DNA from: an uncultured Ruminococcus sp.
GTDB lineage: Bacteria > Bacillota > Clostridia > Oscillospirales > Ruminococcaceae
Length of the DNA stretch: 24,549 nucleotides
Assembly: GCA_900556055.1 (NCBI GenBank)
Contig: USNJ01000005.1
Span: 1-24,549 of the forward strand
Direction: 5' to 3'
The notes beneath the pieces were generated by a model. That model worked only from the letters and a program-made list of their open reading frames with translations, searched no databases and was not told the origin of the DNA. Positions 1 through 7,665 of the stretch are shown here, piece by piece (the first letter of the stretch is position 1; the number at the start of each line of letters is the position of its first letter). The translations under genes and the position numbers were made by a program.

Positions 1-795
1 ATCACTGTTGACGGCACTACCATCGACATCGGCGCTCTTACAGAGGACGCTGTAAACAAGGTGAATGCAGGCGAGGCTATCAGCGTTACAACTTCGAGAG
101 ATTCCACAAAGGCTATGGAAGCCGTAAAGAAGTTCATCACCGACTACAACAAGCTGATAGATGAGCTTACGACCGAAACAACAACATCCCGTCCTAAGTC
201 AAAAGGCGCATATTATGAGCCTCTGACAGAGGAGCAGGAAGATGAAATGACCGACAAGCAGATCGAAAACTGGGAGGAAAAGGCTAAGCAGGGTCTTCTC
301 TATAACGATACTAAGATCAATGCTTTCGTTACAAAGCTCTCAAGCGCAGTTACCAACGCATTCACATCGCAGAACTTCTGCCTGTTCAATATGGGTATCG
401 AGTTCGAGGATTCCTCACAGAGCGGAAAGATCATCATCAGAGATGAAACAGCTTTCAAGAAGGCATTCGATGAGCATGCGGATCAGGTGCAGGAGCTGTT
501 CACAAACAAGGATAACGGCATAGCTGCAAAGCTCAATAAGGCTGTTGACAGCGCAATATCCACAACAAGAGGCTCATACGGATCTCTGACAAATGTTGCA
601 GGTATCGAAAACACTGCATCTCAGGGAACAAACGAGATCTCCCAGCAGATCAAGACATATAACGAGCTTATCTCAAAGCTCCAGACCAAGTATGAAAATG
701 AGCAGAGCCGCTACTGGAGCAAGTTCACAGCACTTGAAAAGGCTATGGCGCAGTGGCAGTCCCAGTCAAGCCTGTTCGACACATCATCATACTGA
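1..795 (+). CDS. fliD: Flagellar hook-associated protein 2 (filament cap), 3' part
   Basis: The frame is open from the first base, so only the last 264 residues are present and the true start lies upstream of the window. FliD forms the cap at the tip of the growing flagellar filament, outside the cell, where it helps flagellin subunits fold into place. The fragment has the FliD C-terminal pattern: a helical stretch with KAMEAVKKFITDYNKLIDEL, then the family signature PLTEEQEDEM...WEEKAKQGLL, and a final coiled-coil helix (about the last 50 residues) that packs into the D0/D1 core. It ends at a TGA. fliS follows 71 bases later, the usual FliD-FliS order. The gap contains a small stem-loop (GCGGC at 817-821 with GCTGC at 836-840) without a T-run, so transcription probably continues into fliS. 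Identification is confident; only the length is unknown. Confidence 0.95.
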   Translation: MTVDGTTIDIGALTEDAVNKVNAGEAISVTTSRDSTKAMEAVKKFITDYNKLIDELTTETTTSRPKSKGAYYEPLTEEQEDEMTDKQIENWEEKAKQGLLYNDTKINAFVTKLSSAVTNAFTSQNFCLFNMGIEFEDSSQSGKIIIRDETAFKKAFDEHADQVQELFTNKDNGIAAKLNKAVDSAISTTRGSYGSLTNVAGIENTASQGTNEISQQIKTYNELISKLQTKYENEQSRYWSKFTALEKAMAQWQSQSSLFDTSSY

Positions 796-866
796 TAAAA
801 AATAAGCATAAACCGTGCGGCGGATGGGAAGTCCCGCTGCTCGGATAATTTCAAGGCGGTGTTCAG

Positions 867-1232
867 ATGCAGAATCCCTATCAGAAGTACATGCAGCAGA
901 GCGTCAACACAATGACTCCTGCGCAGCTTCTTATCGCTCTGTATGACAAGGCTGTCACTGAGCTGCAGAAGGCGGCTATATATGTCGATGAAAAGGACTA
1001 TGCGGCGGCGAATAAATCGCTGACGAGGGTAGAGGAGATCGTCGATATGCTGGACAGCAACCTCAAGGTCAAGTATGAGATATCCGACAGCCTTTCAAAG
1101 CTGTATGATTATCTCAGACGGTCGCTTGTGGAGGCAAATATCAAGAAGGACAAGGAACTTATAGAGTCGCTCATACCGTTTTTCACGGAGCTTGGCGATG
1201 CATATAAGGAGATAGGCAAAAAAGGCTACTGA
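867..1232 (+). CDS. fliS: Flagellin export chaperone FliS
   Basis: FliS binds the C-terminal tail of newly made flagellin in the cytoplasm, stops it polymerising early and hands it to the flagellar export gate. The 121-residue product is close to the family's usual size. The N-terminal block NPYQKYMQQSVNTMTPAQLL followed by IALYDKAV is the FliS hallmark; the rest is an all-helical bundle with the expected LYDYLRRSLVEANIKKD segment. The ATG follows an AAGGCGG-type ribosome site at 853-859. It lies between fliD and a FlgN/FliT-like gene (18-base gap), so the three are probably co-transcribed. Nothing is unusual about it. Confidence 0.95.
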   Translation: MQNPYQKYMQQSVNTMTPAQLLIALYDKAVTELQKAAIYVDEKDYAAANKSLTRVEEIVDMLDSNLKVKYEISDSLSKLYDYLRRSLVEANIKKDKELIESLIPFFTELGDAYKEIGKKGY

Positions 1233-1250
1233 CCGAACGGGGGGATATGC

Positions 1251-1718
1251 ATGAATGACGATATTCTCAGTCTTATGGACAAAAAGATCGAGCAGGCGGA
1301 GCGTTACCGTGAGATATCGAACAAGATGATATATGAGGATATAGACGGTGTCAATGAGATGCTTGACAGGCGGCAGGAGCTTATCACGCAGATCGACGGG
1401 ATATCCGCAGAGATCAAGGCATATGTAAACAGCCAGTCGGTCGAAAAGCGTGATGTGCTGAATAATATGCTGTCGTTCCGTGAGGTAGGCGAGCTGAGCG
1501 GCGAGCTGCTGGAGCTTCAGGAGAAGCTTATGCGCTACAAAGAGGTCAAAAAGCAGATAAACGAAGCCGACAGGAAGATCTACAAGCACATCAAGGAAAT
1601 GCAGAACGAGCTTGCGGCGGAGATGGTAAGGTCCAACCGTTCCAAGCAGGTGATAGATTATTTCAAAACGACCTCGATAGACGTAGACGGCGGCTCAAAA
1701 TTCAATATGTCCAATTAA
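1251..1718 (+). CDS. FlgN/FliT-like flagellar chaperone (putative)
   Basis: A 155-residue, almost entirely helical, charged protein with no signal peptide or membrane segment. Heptad-like helices (MDKKIEQAERYREISNKMIY near the N-terminus, LLELQEKLMRYKEVKKQI in the middle) suggest a coiled-coil bundle of the kind found in FlgN and FliT, the cytoplasmic export chaperones for hook-filament junction proteins and for FliD. Sequence in this family is poorly conserved, so the call rests on size, helical character and position directly after fliD-fliS and before the operon's terminator. It could equally be an unassigned lineage-specific flagellar protein. The start follows a GGGGGAT ribosome site about 10 bases upstream. 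Confidence 0.6.
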   Translation: MNDDILSLMDKKIEQAERYREISNKMIYEDIDGVNEMLDRRQELITQIDGISAEIKAYVNSQSVEKRDVLNNMLSFREVGELSGELLELQEKLMRYKEVKKQINEADRKIYKHIKEMQNELAAEMVRSNRSKQVIDYFKTTSIDVDGGSKFNMSN

Positions 1719-1727
1719 AGCTTAACG

Positions 1728-1756
1728 GGAGAACTGCATTGCGGTTCTCCTTTTTT
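1728..1756 (+). terminator. Rho-independent terminator of the flagellar operon
   Basis: Inverted repeat GGAGAAC (1728-1734) / GTTCTCC (1744-1750) with a small loop, followed immediately by six T. It begins 9 bases after the stop of the FlgN/FliT-like gene. Confidence 0.85.
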
Positions 1757-1785
1757 GTGAATGTTCGCCGGCAAACAAACATAAC

Positions 1786-1834
1786 AAAAACCCGCAGAAC
1801 GGAAGCTGCTTTGCAGTTGCATCCGTTCTGCGGG
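1786..1834 (-). terminator. Terminator of the chemoreceptor gene
   Basis: A perfect 13-bp inverted repeat, CCCGCAGAACGGA (1791-1803) and its complement (1822-1834), with an inner AGCTGC/GCAGT stem. Read on the minus strand it is followed by TTTTTGTT, and it lies 22 bases past the receptor stop codon. The plus-strand side also has a T-rich tail, so it may work in both directions. Confidence 0.85.
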
Positions 1835-1855
1835 TTTGTATTTTCAGCCTGAATA

Positions 1856-3934
1856 TCAGTCGTCAAGATTTATCTCGCTGATGTCATTCATATCAGCGCC
1901 GTTTTCGATATCTTCGCTTTTTTCATCTTCCGAAGCGGCATTGTCATCATCGTCATCGGTAATGTCACTTCTGAGCGTGAACGAACCAATAAGCTCCTTG
2001 AGCATATTGGACTGTCCGGAAAGCTCTTCGGATGCTGCCGCACTTTCCTCTGCGGTTGCGGAGTTTGTCTGAACAACGCCCGAGATCTGATCCATTCCGA
2101 CCTTGATCTGCTCGACCATGTCTTTCTGCTCTTCCGATGCATCGGCAATGTGTGCAACGATCTCGCTGACCTTCTTCGCCCTTGTTTCGACATTCTCGAC
2201 TGCGGCTGCTGTCTGTGCCGTGATGGCATTTCCGTTTTCTACCGCCGCAACAGCCTTCTCGATAAGCTGTGTGGTGCTGTGTGCTGCCTCAGCAGACTTG
2301 GACGCAAGGTTTCTTACCTCGTCCGCAACAACTGCAAAGCCCTTTCCTGCTGCGCCCGCTCTTGCAGCCTCAACTGCTGCGTTCAGCGCAAGAATATTTG
2401 TCTGGAATGCGATATCTTCGATAGTTCCGATGATCCTGTTTATCTCGCGCGATGCCTCGTCAATGTCGCCCATAGCGTCTGTGAGCTTGTTCATTTCGTC
2501 GGCTGCATCTGAGATATAGGAGATAGTTTCGTCAACAACGTCCTTACCCTTGCGGCAGTCATCGGAGTTGCTTACGATCTTGTCAGCAACGGTGCGGATA
2601 GTAGCATCAAGCTGCTGAATGGAGGAAGCCTGTTCGGTAGCACCCTGAGAAAGTGCCTGTGCGCCTGCGGATACCTGATCTGCGCCTGCGGATACCTGAT
2701 CGGCAGCAACATTTATCCGGGAGAGCGTGCCGTTCAGCTTGTGATTTATCTTTTTAAGGGATTCGATAAGCGAATGGAAATCGCCCTTGTAAATAGCCTC
2801 ATTATCGGCATGAACATCGAAGTTTCCGTTTGCCATCTCGCTGAGGATCCTGTCGATATCCTTTATCATAGCATTAATGGCATTGACCGTAACAGTGGAC
2901 TTTTCGCAGAGGATTCCGACCTCATCTCTTCTCTTCATCTGCGGAACGGGACTTGTAAGATCACCCTCGGAGAGCTGAGCCATACGGTCAGAACACTTCC
3001 TTACATCTCCGCCTATGCGCCTGCCTACGATGACAGCTGTTATTATTGAAATAAGAAGAGCGGCAGCAAGTACGACTACCGAAATGATGATGCCCGATAT
3101 TACATTTGCCGTAAAGTCGGATTCAGGGGCATAAACGCAGATCGACCAGCCGTTTGTTCCCTCGATCGGTGCATATCCGGCAAGCTTTTTCTGTCCGTCT
3201 ATGTGGTATATGCTGAAGCCTTCTTCGCCCGCACGCATCTTTGCGTGGACAGCCGCAAGCTCTTCGTAATTCTTGTCTGTCTGCGCCTTTATGGTAACAT
3301 TGTCGTTTTCGAATACCATTTCACTGTCGATATGGGCAATGGTGTTGCCTTCACTGTCGATTATGTATGCAGCGCTGTTCTTGCTTATGCTGAGTCCGCG
3401 GACAACATTGTTCAGAAATTCCCCATCGGGGACAAAATAAACGCAGCCTATCGGTGTTCCGCCTGACTGACCGTTCTGCCAGAGCGGAGCGGCAACGATT
3501 ATAGTGGTCTTTCCCGTGATCTTGGAAATAAGCGGCTCGCTTGTGCAGGCGTTGCCCTTCATTGCCTCCTGGAAATACACTCTGTCGCTGTAATTATTGC
3601 CGTCAAGACCGTTTCCGTCGGAATCTATCAGATTTCCTCTTTGGTAGCCGAAGAGCTTTGCAGTCATATCGAGATAGATCTGCTTGCGCTCGCCCGATGA
3701 GTCTTTTGATGTCAGAATGGTGTTTGTGCCGGCTTCAATGGCAACGTTTCTGTATGTTGTAAGCTCATGATATGCACTCTGTGATGCAAGCTTTGCCATT
3801 TCCGTGATGTTTTCATCAGCTGTTTTCATCGTTGCCGTATAGCTGCTGAAGATCGAAACCGAACCGAGTATGCCTGTTGCTGCGAAAACAGCAACAACGA
3901 TCAGCAGTGTGATCTTTGCACTTAATGATTTCAT
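1856..3934 (-). CDS. Methyl-accepting chemotaxis protein with dCache sensor
   Basis: A membrane chemoreceptor that senses a ligand outside the cell and controls CheA autophosphorylation inside. Visible parts in order: first membrane helix (about residues 7-29, [15 protein letters not shown]), a roughly 250-residue extracellular domain with dCache features ([11 protein letters not shown]..., TIIVAAPLW), second membrane helix (about 281-304), HAMP segment ending near GDLTSPVP, and a long coiled-coil signalling domain with the conserved hairpin tip ([20 protein letters not shown] then [16 protein letters not shown]). The last 45 residues are acidic and disordered-looking; no CheR/CheB-tethering pentapeptide is apparent. 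An upstream in-frame ATG would add 17 residues, but the ATG at 3934 has a GGGAG site and gives a proper signal anchor, so I chose it (692 aa). The ligand cannot be read from sequence. Monocistronic, with its own promoter and terminator. Confidence 0.93.
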   Translation of the reverse strand: MKSLSAKITLLIVVAVFAATGILGSVSIFSSYTATMKTADENITEMAKLASQSAYHELTTYRNVAIEAGTNTILTSKDSSGERKQIYLDMTAKLFGYQRGNLIDSDGNGLDGNNYSDRVYFQEAMKGNACTSEPLISKITGKTTIIVAAPLWQNGQSGGTPIGCVYFVPDGEFLNNVVRGLSISKNSAAYIIDSEGNTIAHIDSEMVFENDNVTIKAQTDKNYEELAAVHAKMRAGEEGFSIYHIDGQKKLAGYAPIEGTNGWSICVYAPESDFTANVISGIIISVVVLAAALLISIITAVIVGRRIGGDVRKCSDRMAQLSEGDLTSPVPQMKRRDEVGILCEKSTVTVNAINAMIKDIDRILSEMANGNFDVHADNEAIYKGDFHSLIESLKKINHKLNGTLSRINVAADQVSAGADQVSAGAQALSQGATEQASSIQQLDATIRTVADKIVSNSDDCRKGKDVVDETISYISDAADEMNKLTDAMGDIDEASREINRIIGTIEDIAFQTNILALNAAVEAARAGAAGKGFAVVADEVRNLASKSAEAAHSTTQLIEKAVAAVENGNAITAQTAAAVENVETRAKKVSEIVAHIADASEEQKDMVEQIKVGMDQISGVVQTNSATAEESAAASEELSGQSNMLKELIGSFTLRSDITDDDDDNAASEDEKSEDIENGADMNDISEINLDD
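2660..2701 (-). repeat. Exact tandem 21-nt duplication inside the chemoreceptor gene
   Basis: Two identical 21-base units (2660-2680 and 2681-2701) encode the heptad ADQVSAG twice in the coiled coil just before the conserved [14 protein letters not shown] block. One unit equals one coiled-coil heptad. Confidence 0.9.
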
Positions 3935-3973
3935 TGTTACCCACTCCCGAGAATAAATTATAAAGATACCTAT

Positions 3974-4002
3974 ATTGTAGCACATTTCTGTCGATTTTTC
4001 AA
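3974..4002 (-). promoter_or_regulatory. Sigma-A type promoter of the chemoreceptor gene
   Basis: On the minus strand, -35 TTGAAA (4002-3997), a 17-base spacer, and -10 TACAAT (3979-3974), about 40 bases before the ATG at 3934. I saw no SigD/sigma-28-type element here. Confidence 0.7.
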
Positions 4003-4160
4003 TAAATGAGGATAACAGGCTGCTATATTTTACTTTTTGTACATATATTATCCATTTGAATTTTATATGATACTTGCACCAATATGCCCGTTATGCAAAA
4101 TATCCCGCTGTCATAACCCTTATGTATAGTTAGTATGAATTTATTTTATTTCAAAACCTA

Positions 4161-4189
4161 TTGACGAAAAGGCGATTTTGTAATATAAT
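4161..4189 (+). promoter_or_regulatory. Promoter of the ilvBNC operon
   Basis: -35 TTGACG (4161-4166), 17-base spacer, and perfect -10 TATAAT (4184-4189). The expected transcription start is near 4196. No T-box leader and no convincing CodY box are visible around it. Confidence 0.8.
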
Positions 4190-4197
4190 TAAAAGAA

Positions 4198-4227
4198 ACG
4201 GAATTGTATGCATATGCATGCTTCCGT
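4198..4227 (+). promoter_or_regulatory. Stem-loop at the 5' end of the ilvBNC message
   Basis: ACGGAA (4198-4203) pairs with TTCCGT (4222-4227). Inside, a second stem built on the 12-base palindrome ATGCATATGCAT (4208-4219) continues the hairpin after a 2-base bulge, with an ATAT loop. The predicted transcript begins about two bases before the stem, so this would be a terminal 5' hairpin, the position of known mRNA-stabilising stem-loops. A tract of six T follows at 4234-4239 but is not directly attached to the stem, so attenuation is less likely. Confidence 0.5.
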
Positions 4228-4245
4228 ATTGAATTTTTTATGAGC

Positions 4246-4250
4246 AGGAG
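4246..4250 (+). promoter_or_regulatory. Ribosome binding site that favours a TTG start for ilvB
   Basis: AGGAG at 4246-4250 is 8 bases from the TTG at 4259, the ideal distance, but overlaps the in-frame GTG at 4250 and is only 2 bases from the in-frame ATG at 4253. This is why TTG is chosen. Confidence 0.6.
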
Positions 4251-4258
4251 TGATGGGA

Positions 4259-5872
4259 TTGATAAAAGCCGCAGAGGCAATGGTGAAATGTCTTGAAAAT
4301 GAGGGTATAAAGGTCGTCTTCGGCTATCCCGGAGCTGCGATCTGCCCCTTTTATGACGAGCTTTCACATTCAGATATAAAGCATATCCTTGTAAGGCACG
4401 AGGCTAACGGCGGTCACGCCGCAAGCGGATACGCAAGGATCACAGGCAAGCCTGCCGTCTGCATCGCAACATCAGGACCGGGCGCAACAAACCTTCTGAC
4501 CGCTATCGCTACCGCATATATGGACAGCGTCCCCGTTATCTGCATCACAGGACAGGTCTCCTCCGATCAGATAGGCTGCGATGTTTTCCAGGAAGCCGAT
4601 ATAACAGGTGCGGCAGAGCCATTCGTTAAATACAGCTACCTTGTGAAGAATGCTCAGGATATCCCGAGGATCTTCAAGGAAGCCTTCCACATCGCAGGAA
4701 CGGGCCGCCCCGGACCTGTGCTGATAGATATCCCCGTTGATGTCCAGCAGACGATGATAGATTTTGAATATCCCGAAACGGTGTCGCTGCGTTCGTACAA
4801 GCCCTCCGCAAAGGGAAATGCACTCCAGATAAAGAGAGTCGCAGAGGCTATCTCCGAGGCTAAGAAGCCCCTTATCTGCGCAGGCGGCGGAATATTCCTC
4901 TCGGGTGCGGAGCAGGAGATAAGGCAGTTTGCCGAAACAACAAATATCCCCGTCGTTTCGACGATGATGGGACTTTCCGTATTCCCGACAGATCACCCGC
5001 TTTATTTCGGCATGATCGGAATGCACGGCGTCAAGACCGCAAACCATGCCGTCGGCGACTGCGACCTGATGATACTCATAGGCGCAAGAGTGGGCGACAG
5101 AGCGGTAAAATCACCGAGCTGGCTCGAGGAAAACACTAAGATCATACATATTGATATAGATCCCGCCGAGATAGGCAAGAATATCCATGCCGATATCCCC
5201 CTCGTAGGCGACTGCAAATGTATCCTTGCACAGCTCAATGAGCTGATGACAAGGCTTGATACGGAGCCGTGGCTCGAACATCTCCGCGATTACAGGAGCA
5301 AGGTCCCCGTTTCACCGAGAGAGGAGAAGTTCACCGACCCGAAAGCATTCCTCAGAAAGCTTTCCGAGGCTGCTCCCGACAATACCGTGGCTGTTGCCGA
5401 TGTCGGACAGAACCAGATCTGGGCGTGCAACAGCTTCAGGATAAAGAGCGGACGCTTCCTGACAAGCGGCGGCATGGGCACTATGGGCTATTCACTGCCC
5501 TGTGCAATAGGCGCAAAGCTCGCAGATCCGTCGGCTGAGGTCATTGAGATCTGCGGAGACGGTTCGTTCCAGATGCAGATGATGGAGCTTGCTACCATCT
5601 GCCAGTATAATGTCCCCGTAAAGATCGTTCTTATGAGAAACGAATATCTCGGAATGGTAAGAGAGCTTCAGGACCGCGGCTATAAGGGCAACAGAACAGC
5701 TGTCAGCCTTGCGGGAGATCCTGATTTCGTTGCTCTTGCCAAGGCATACGGAATACCCGCAGAGAGAGTCAGTGACGATTCGGAGGCAGATGCTGCGATA
5801 GAACGCTTCATCGGCTCGGAAGGACCTTATCTGCTCGAAGTTATCGTCAATGAAACAGAATCCACACTGTAA
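4259..5872 (+). CDS. ilvB: Acetolactate synthase large (catalytic) subunit
   Basis: A cytoplasmic ThDP- and FAD-dependent enzyme that joins two pyruvates to acetolactate, or pyruvate and 2-ketobutyrate to acetohydroxybutyrate, the first common step of branched-chain amino-acid synthesis. About 537 residues with the three expected domains: N-terminal PYR domain with the catalytic Glu (about residue 48, in RHEANGGHAASGYAR) and TSGPGATNL; a central FAD-binding domain; and a C-terminal PP domain with the ThDP/Mg motif GDGSFQ (from about residue 433) ending at MRNEYLGMVRE. VFQEADITG matches the AHAS pattern rather than that of the catabolic enzymes. The TTG start is preferred for ribosome-site spacing (alternatives GTG 4250, ATG 4253). 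ilvN follows after 20 bases, supporting a biosynthetic, regulated enzyme rather than fermentative AlsS. Confidence 0.94.
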   Translation: MIKAAEAMVKCLENEGIKVVFGYPGAAICPFYDELSHSDIKHILVRHEANGGHAASGYARITGKPAVCIATSGPGATNLLTAIATAYMDSVPVICITGQVSSDQIGCDVFQEADITGAAEPFVKYSYLVKNAQDIPRIFKEAFHIAGTGRPGPVLIDIPVDVQQTMIDFEYPETVSLRSYKPSAKGNALQIKRVAEAISEAKKPLICAGGGIFLSGAEQEIRQFAETTNIPVVSTMMGLSVFPTDHPLYFGMIGMHGVKTANHAVGDCDLMILIGARVGDRAVKSPSWLEENTKIIHIDIDPAEIGKNIHADIPLVGDCKCILAQLNELMTRLDTEPWLEHLRDYRSKVPVSPREEKFTDPKAFLRKLSEAAPDNTVAVADVGQNQIWACNSFRIKSGRFLTSGGMGTMGYSLPCAIGAKLADPSAEVIEICGDGSFQMQMMELATICQYNVPVKIVLMRNEYLGMVRELQDRGYKGNRTAVSLAGDPDFVALAKAYGIPAERVSDDSEADAAIERFIGSEGPYLLEVIVNETESTL

Positions 5873-5892
5873 TTTGTTAGGAGGAAAATCCC

Positions 5893-6390
5893 TTGAAGCA
5901 TACGATCTCCATTCTCGTTGAAAACCATGCAGGCGTTCTTTCCAGAGTTTCGGGACTCTTTTCCAGAAGAGGCTTCAATATCGACAGCCTCGCAGTAGGC
6001 GAAACTCAGGATCCTGCTATTTCAAGAATAACCATCGTTGCCGACGGCGACGATTATATGGTAGAGCAGCTCGAAAAGCAGCTCAACAAGCTTATAGACA
6101 CAATCAAGGTGCGCTGCCTTGCTCCCGATGAACTGCTCTCCAGAGAGCTTCAGCTCATCAAGATCAGCGCAACTCCCGCTCAGAGAAGCGAGATACTCAC
6201 TATCGTTGAGATAATGGGCGCAAAGATCATTGATATCTCCGCATCTACCATGACTATCGAGATATCCGACACTACCGCACACCTTGCACGCTTTGAGGAG
6301 CTTATCCGCCCCTACGGCATCAAGGAGATCGTCCGCACGGGCGTTATCGCTATCCAGAAAGGTGCCGATACTATCGCTGTTAAAAAGTGA
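5893..6390 (+). CDS. ilvN: Acetolactate synthase small (regulatory) subunit
   Basis: The regulatory partner of IlvB; it boosts catalysis and mediates valine feedback inhibition. The 165-residue protein starts with an ACT domain (ISILVENHAGVLSRVSGLFS, then RRGFNIDSLAVGETQDPAIS), the classic IlvN/IlvH signature, and has a C-terminal ACT-like domain (SEILTIVEIMGAKIIDIS...). The length matches the short bacterial IlvH type. The start codon is TTG, 8 bases after a perfect AGGAGG (5879-5884); no better in-frame ATG exists. It lies between ilvB and ilvC in one operon. Valine sensitivity cannot be judged by eye. Confidence 0.95.
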   Translation: MKHTISILVENHAGVLSRVSGLFSRRGFNIDSLAVGETQDPAISRITIVADGDDYMVEQLEKQLNKLIDTIKVRCLAPDELLSRELQLIKISATPAQRSEILTIVEIMGAKIIDISASTMTIEISDTTAHLARFEELIRPYGIKEIVRTGVIAIQKGADTIAVKK

Positions 6391-6417
6391 TAGACGGTTT
6401 CTTACATAAATCTCTAA

Positions 6418-7490
<1,073 letters not shown>

Positions 7491-7541
7491 TCCCGTCAGT
7501 AACCGATAATTTCCAAACAAACATTTGATTATCACTTGAAT

Positions 7542-7582
7542 AAAGCACGCTGTTCCGATTATTTCGGGACAGCGTGCTTTTT
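7542..7582 (+). terminator. Rho-independent terminator of ilvBNC
   Basis: A 15-bp stem (7542-7556 with 7566-7580, one T-G wobble) containing AGCACGCTGT/ACAGCGTGCT, a 9-base loop and a run of five T. It ends just before the next promoter and so insulates the kinase gene. Confidence 0.9.
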
Positions 7583-7596
7583 GTTGCAGAATATTG

Positions 7597-7625
7597 TTGA
7601 CTTTTTATAGAATATATTGTATAAT
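7597..7625 (+). promoter_or_regulatory. Promoter of the sensor kinase / lipoprotein operon
   Basis: -35 TTGACT (7597-7602), 17-base spacer, perfect -10 TATAAT (7620-7625). The kinase GTG start is 40 bases downstream of the -10. Confidence 0.75.
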
Positions 7626-7665
7626 ATCTGTAAATTCAAAATTATGGAAGAAAGGGGTACGGCTT

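Noticed and set aside
4020..4160. T-box or CodY control region ahead of ilvB
   Set aside because: The predicted promoter is at 4161-4189, leaving a leader of only about 60 bases, with no T-box sequence or specifier loop; no good match to the CodY box was found.
7594..7665. Longer start for the sensor kinase at 7594
   Set aside because: It would begin before the promoter -35 and puts an unrelated 24-residue tail ahead of the signal anchor; GTG 7666 has a proper ribosome site.
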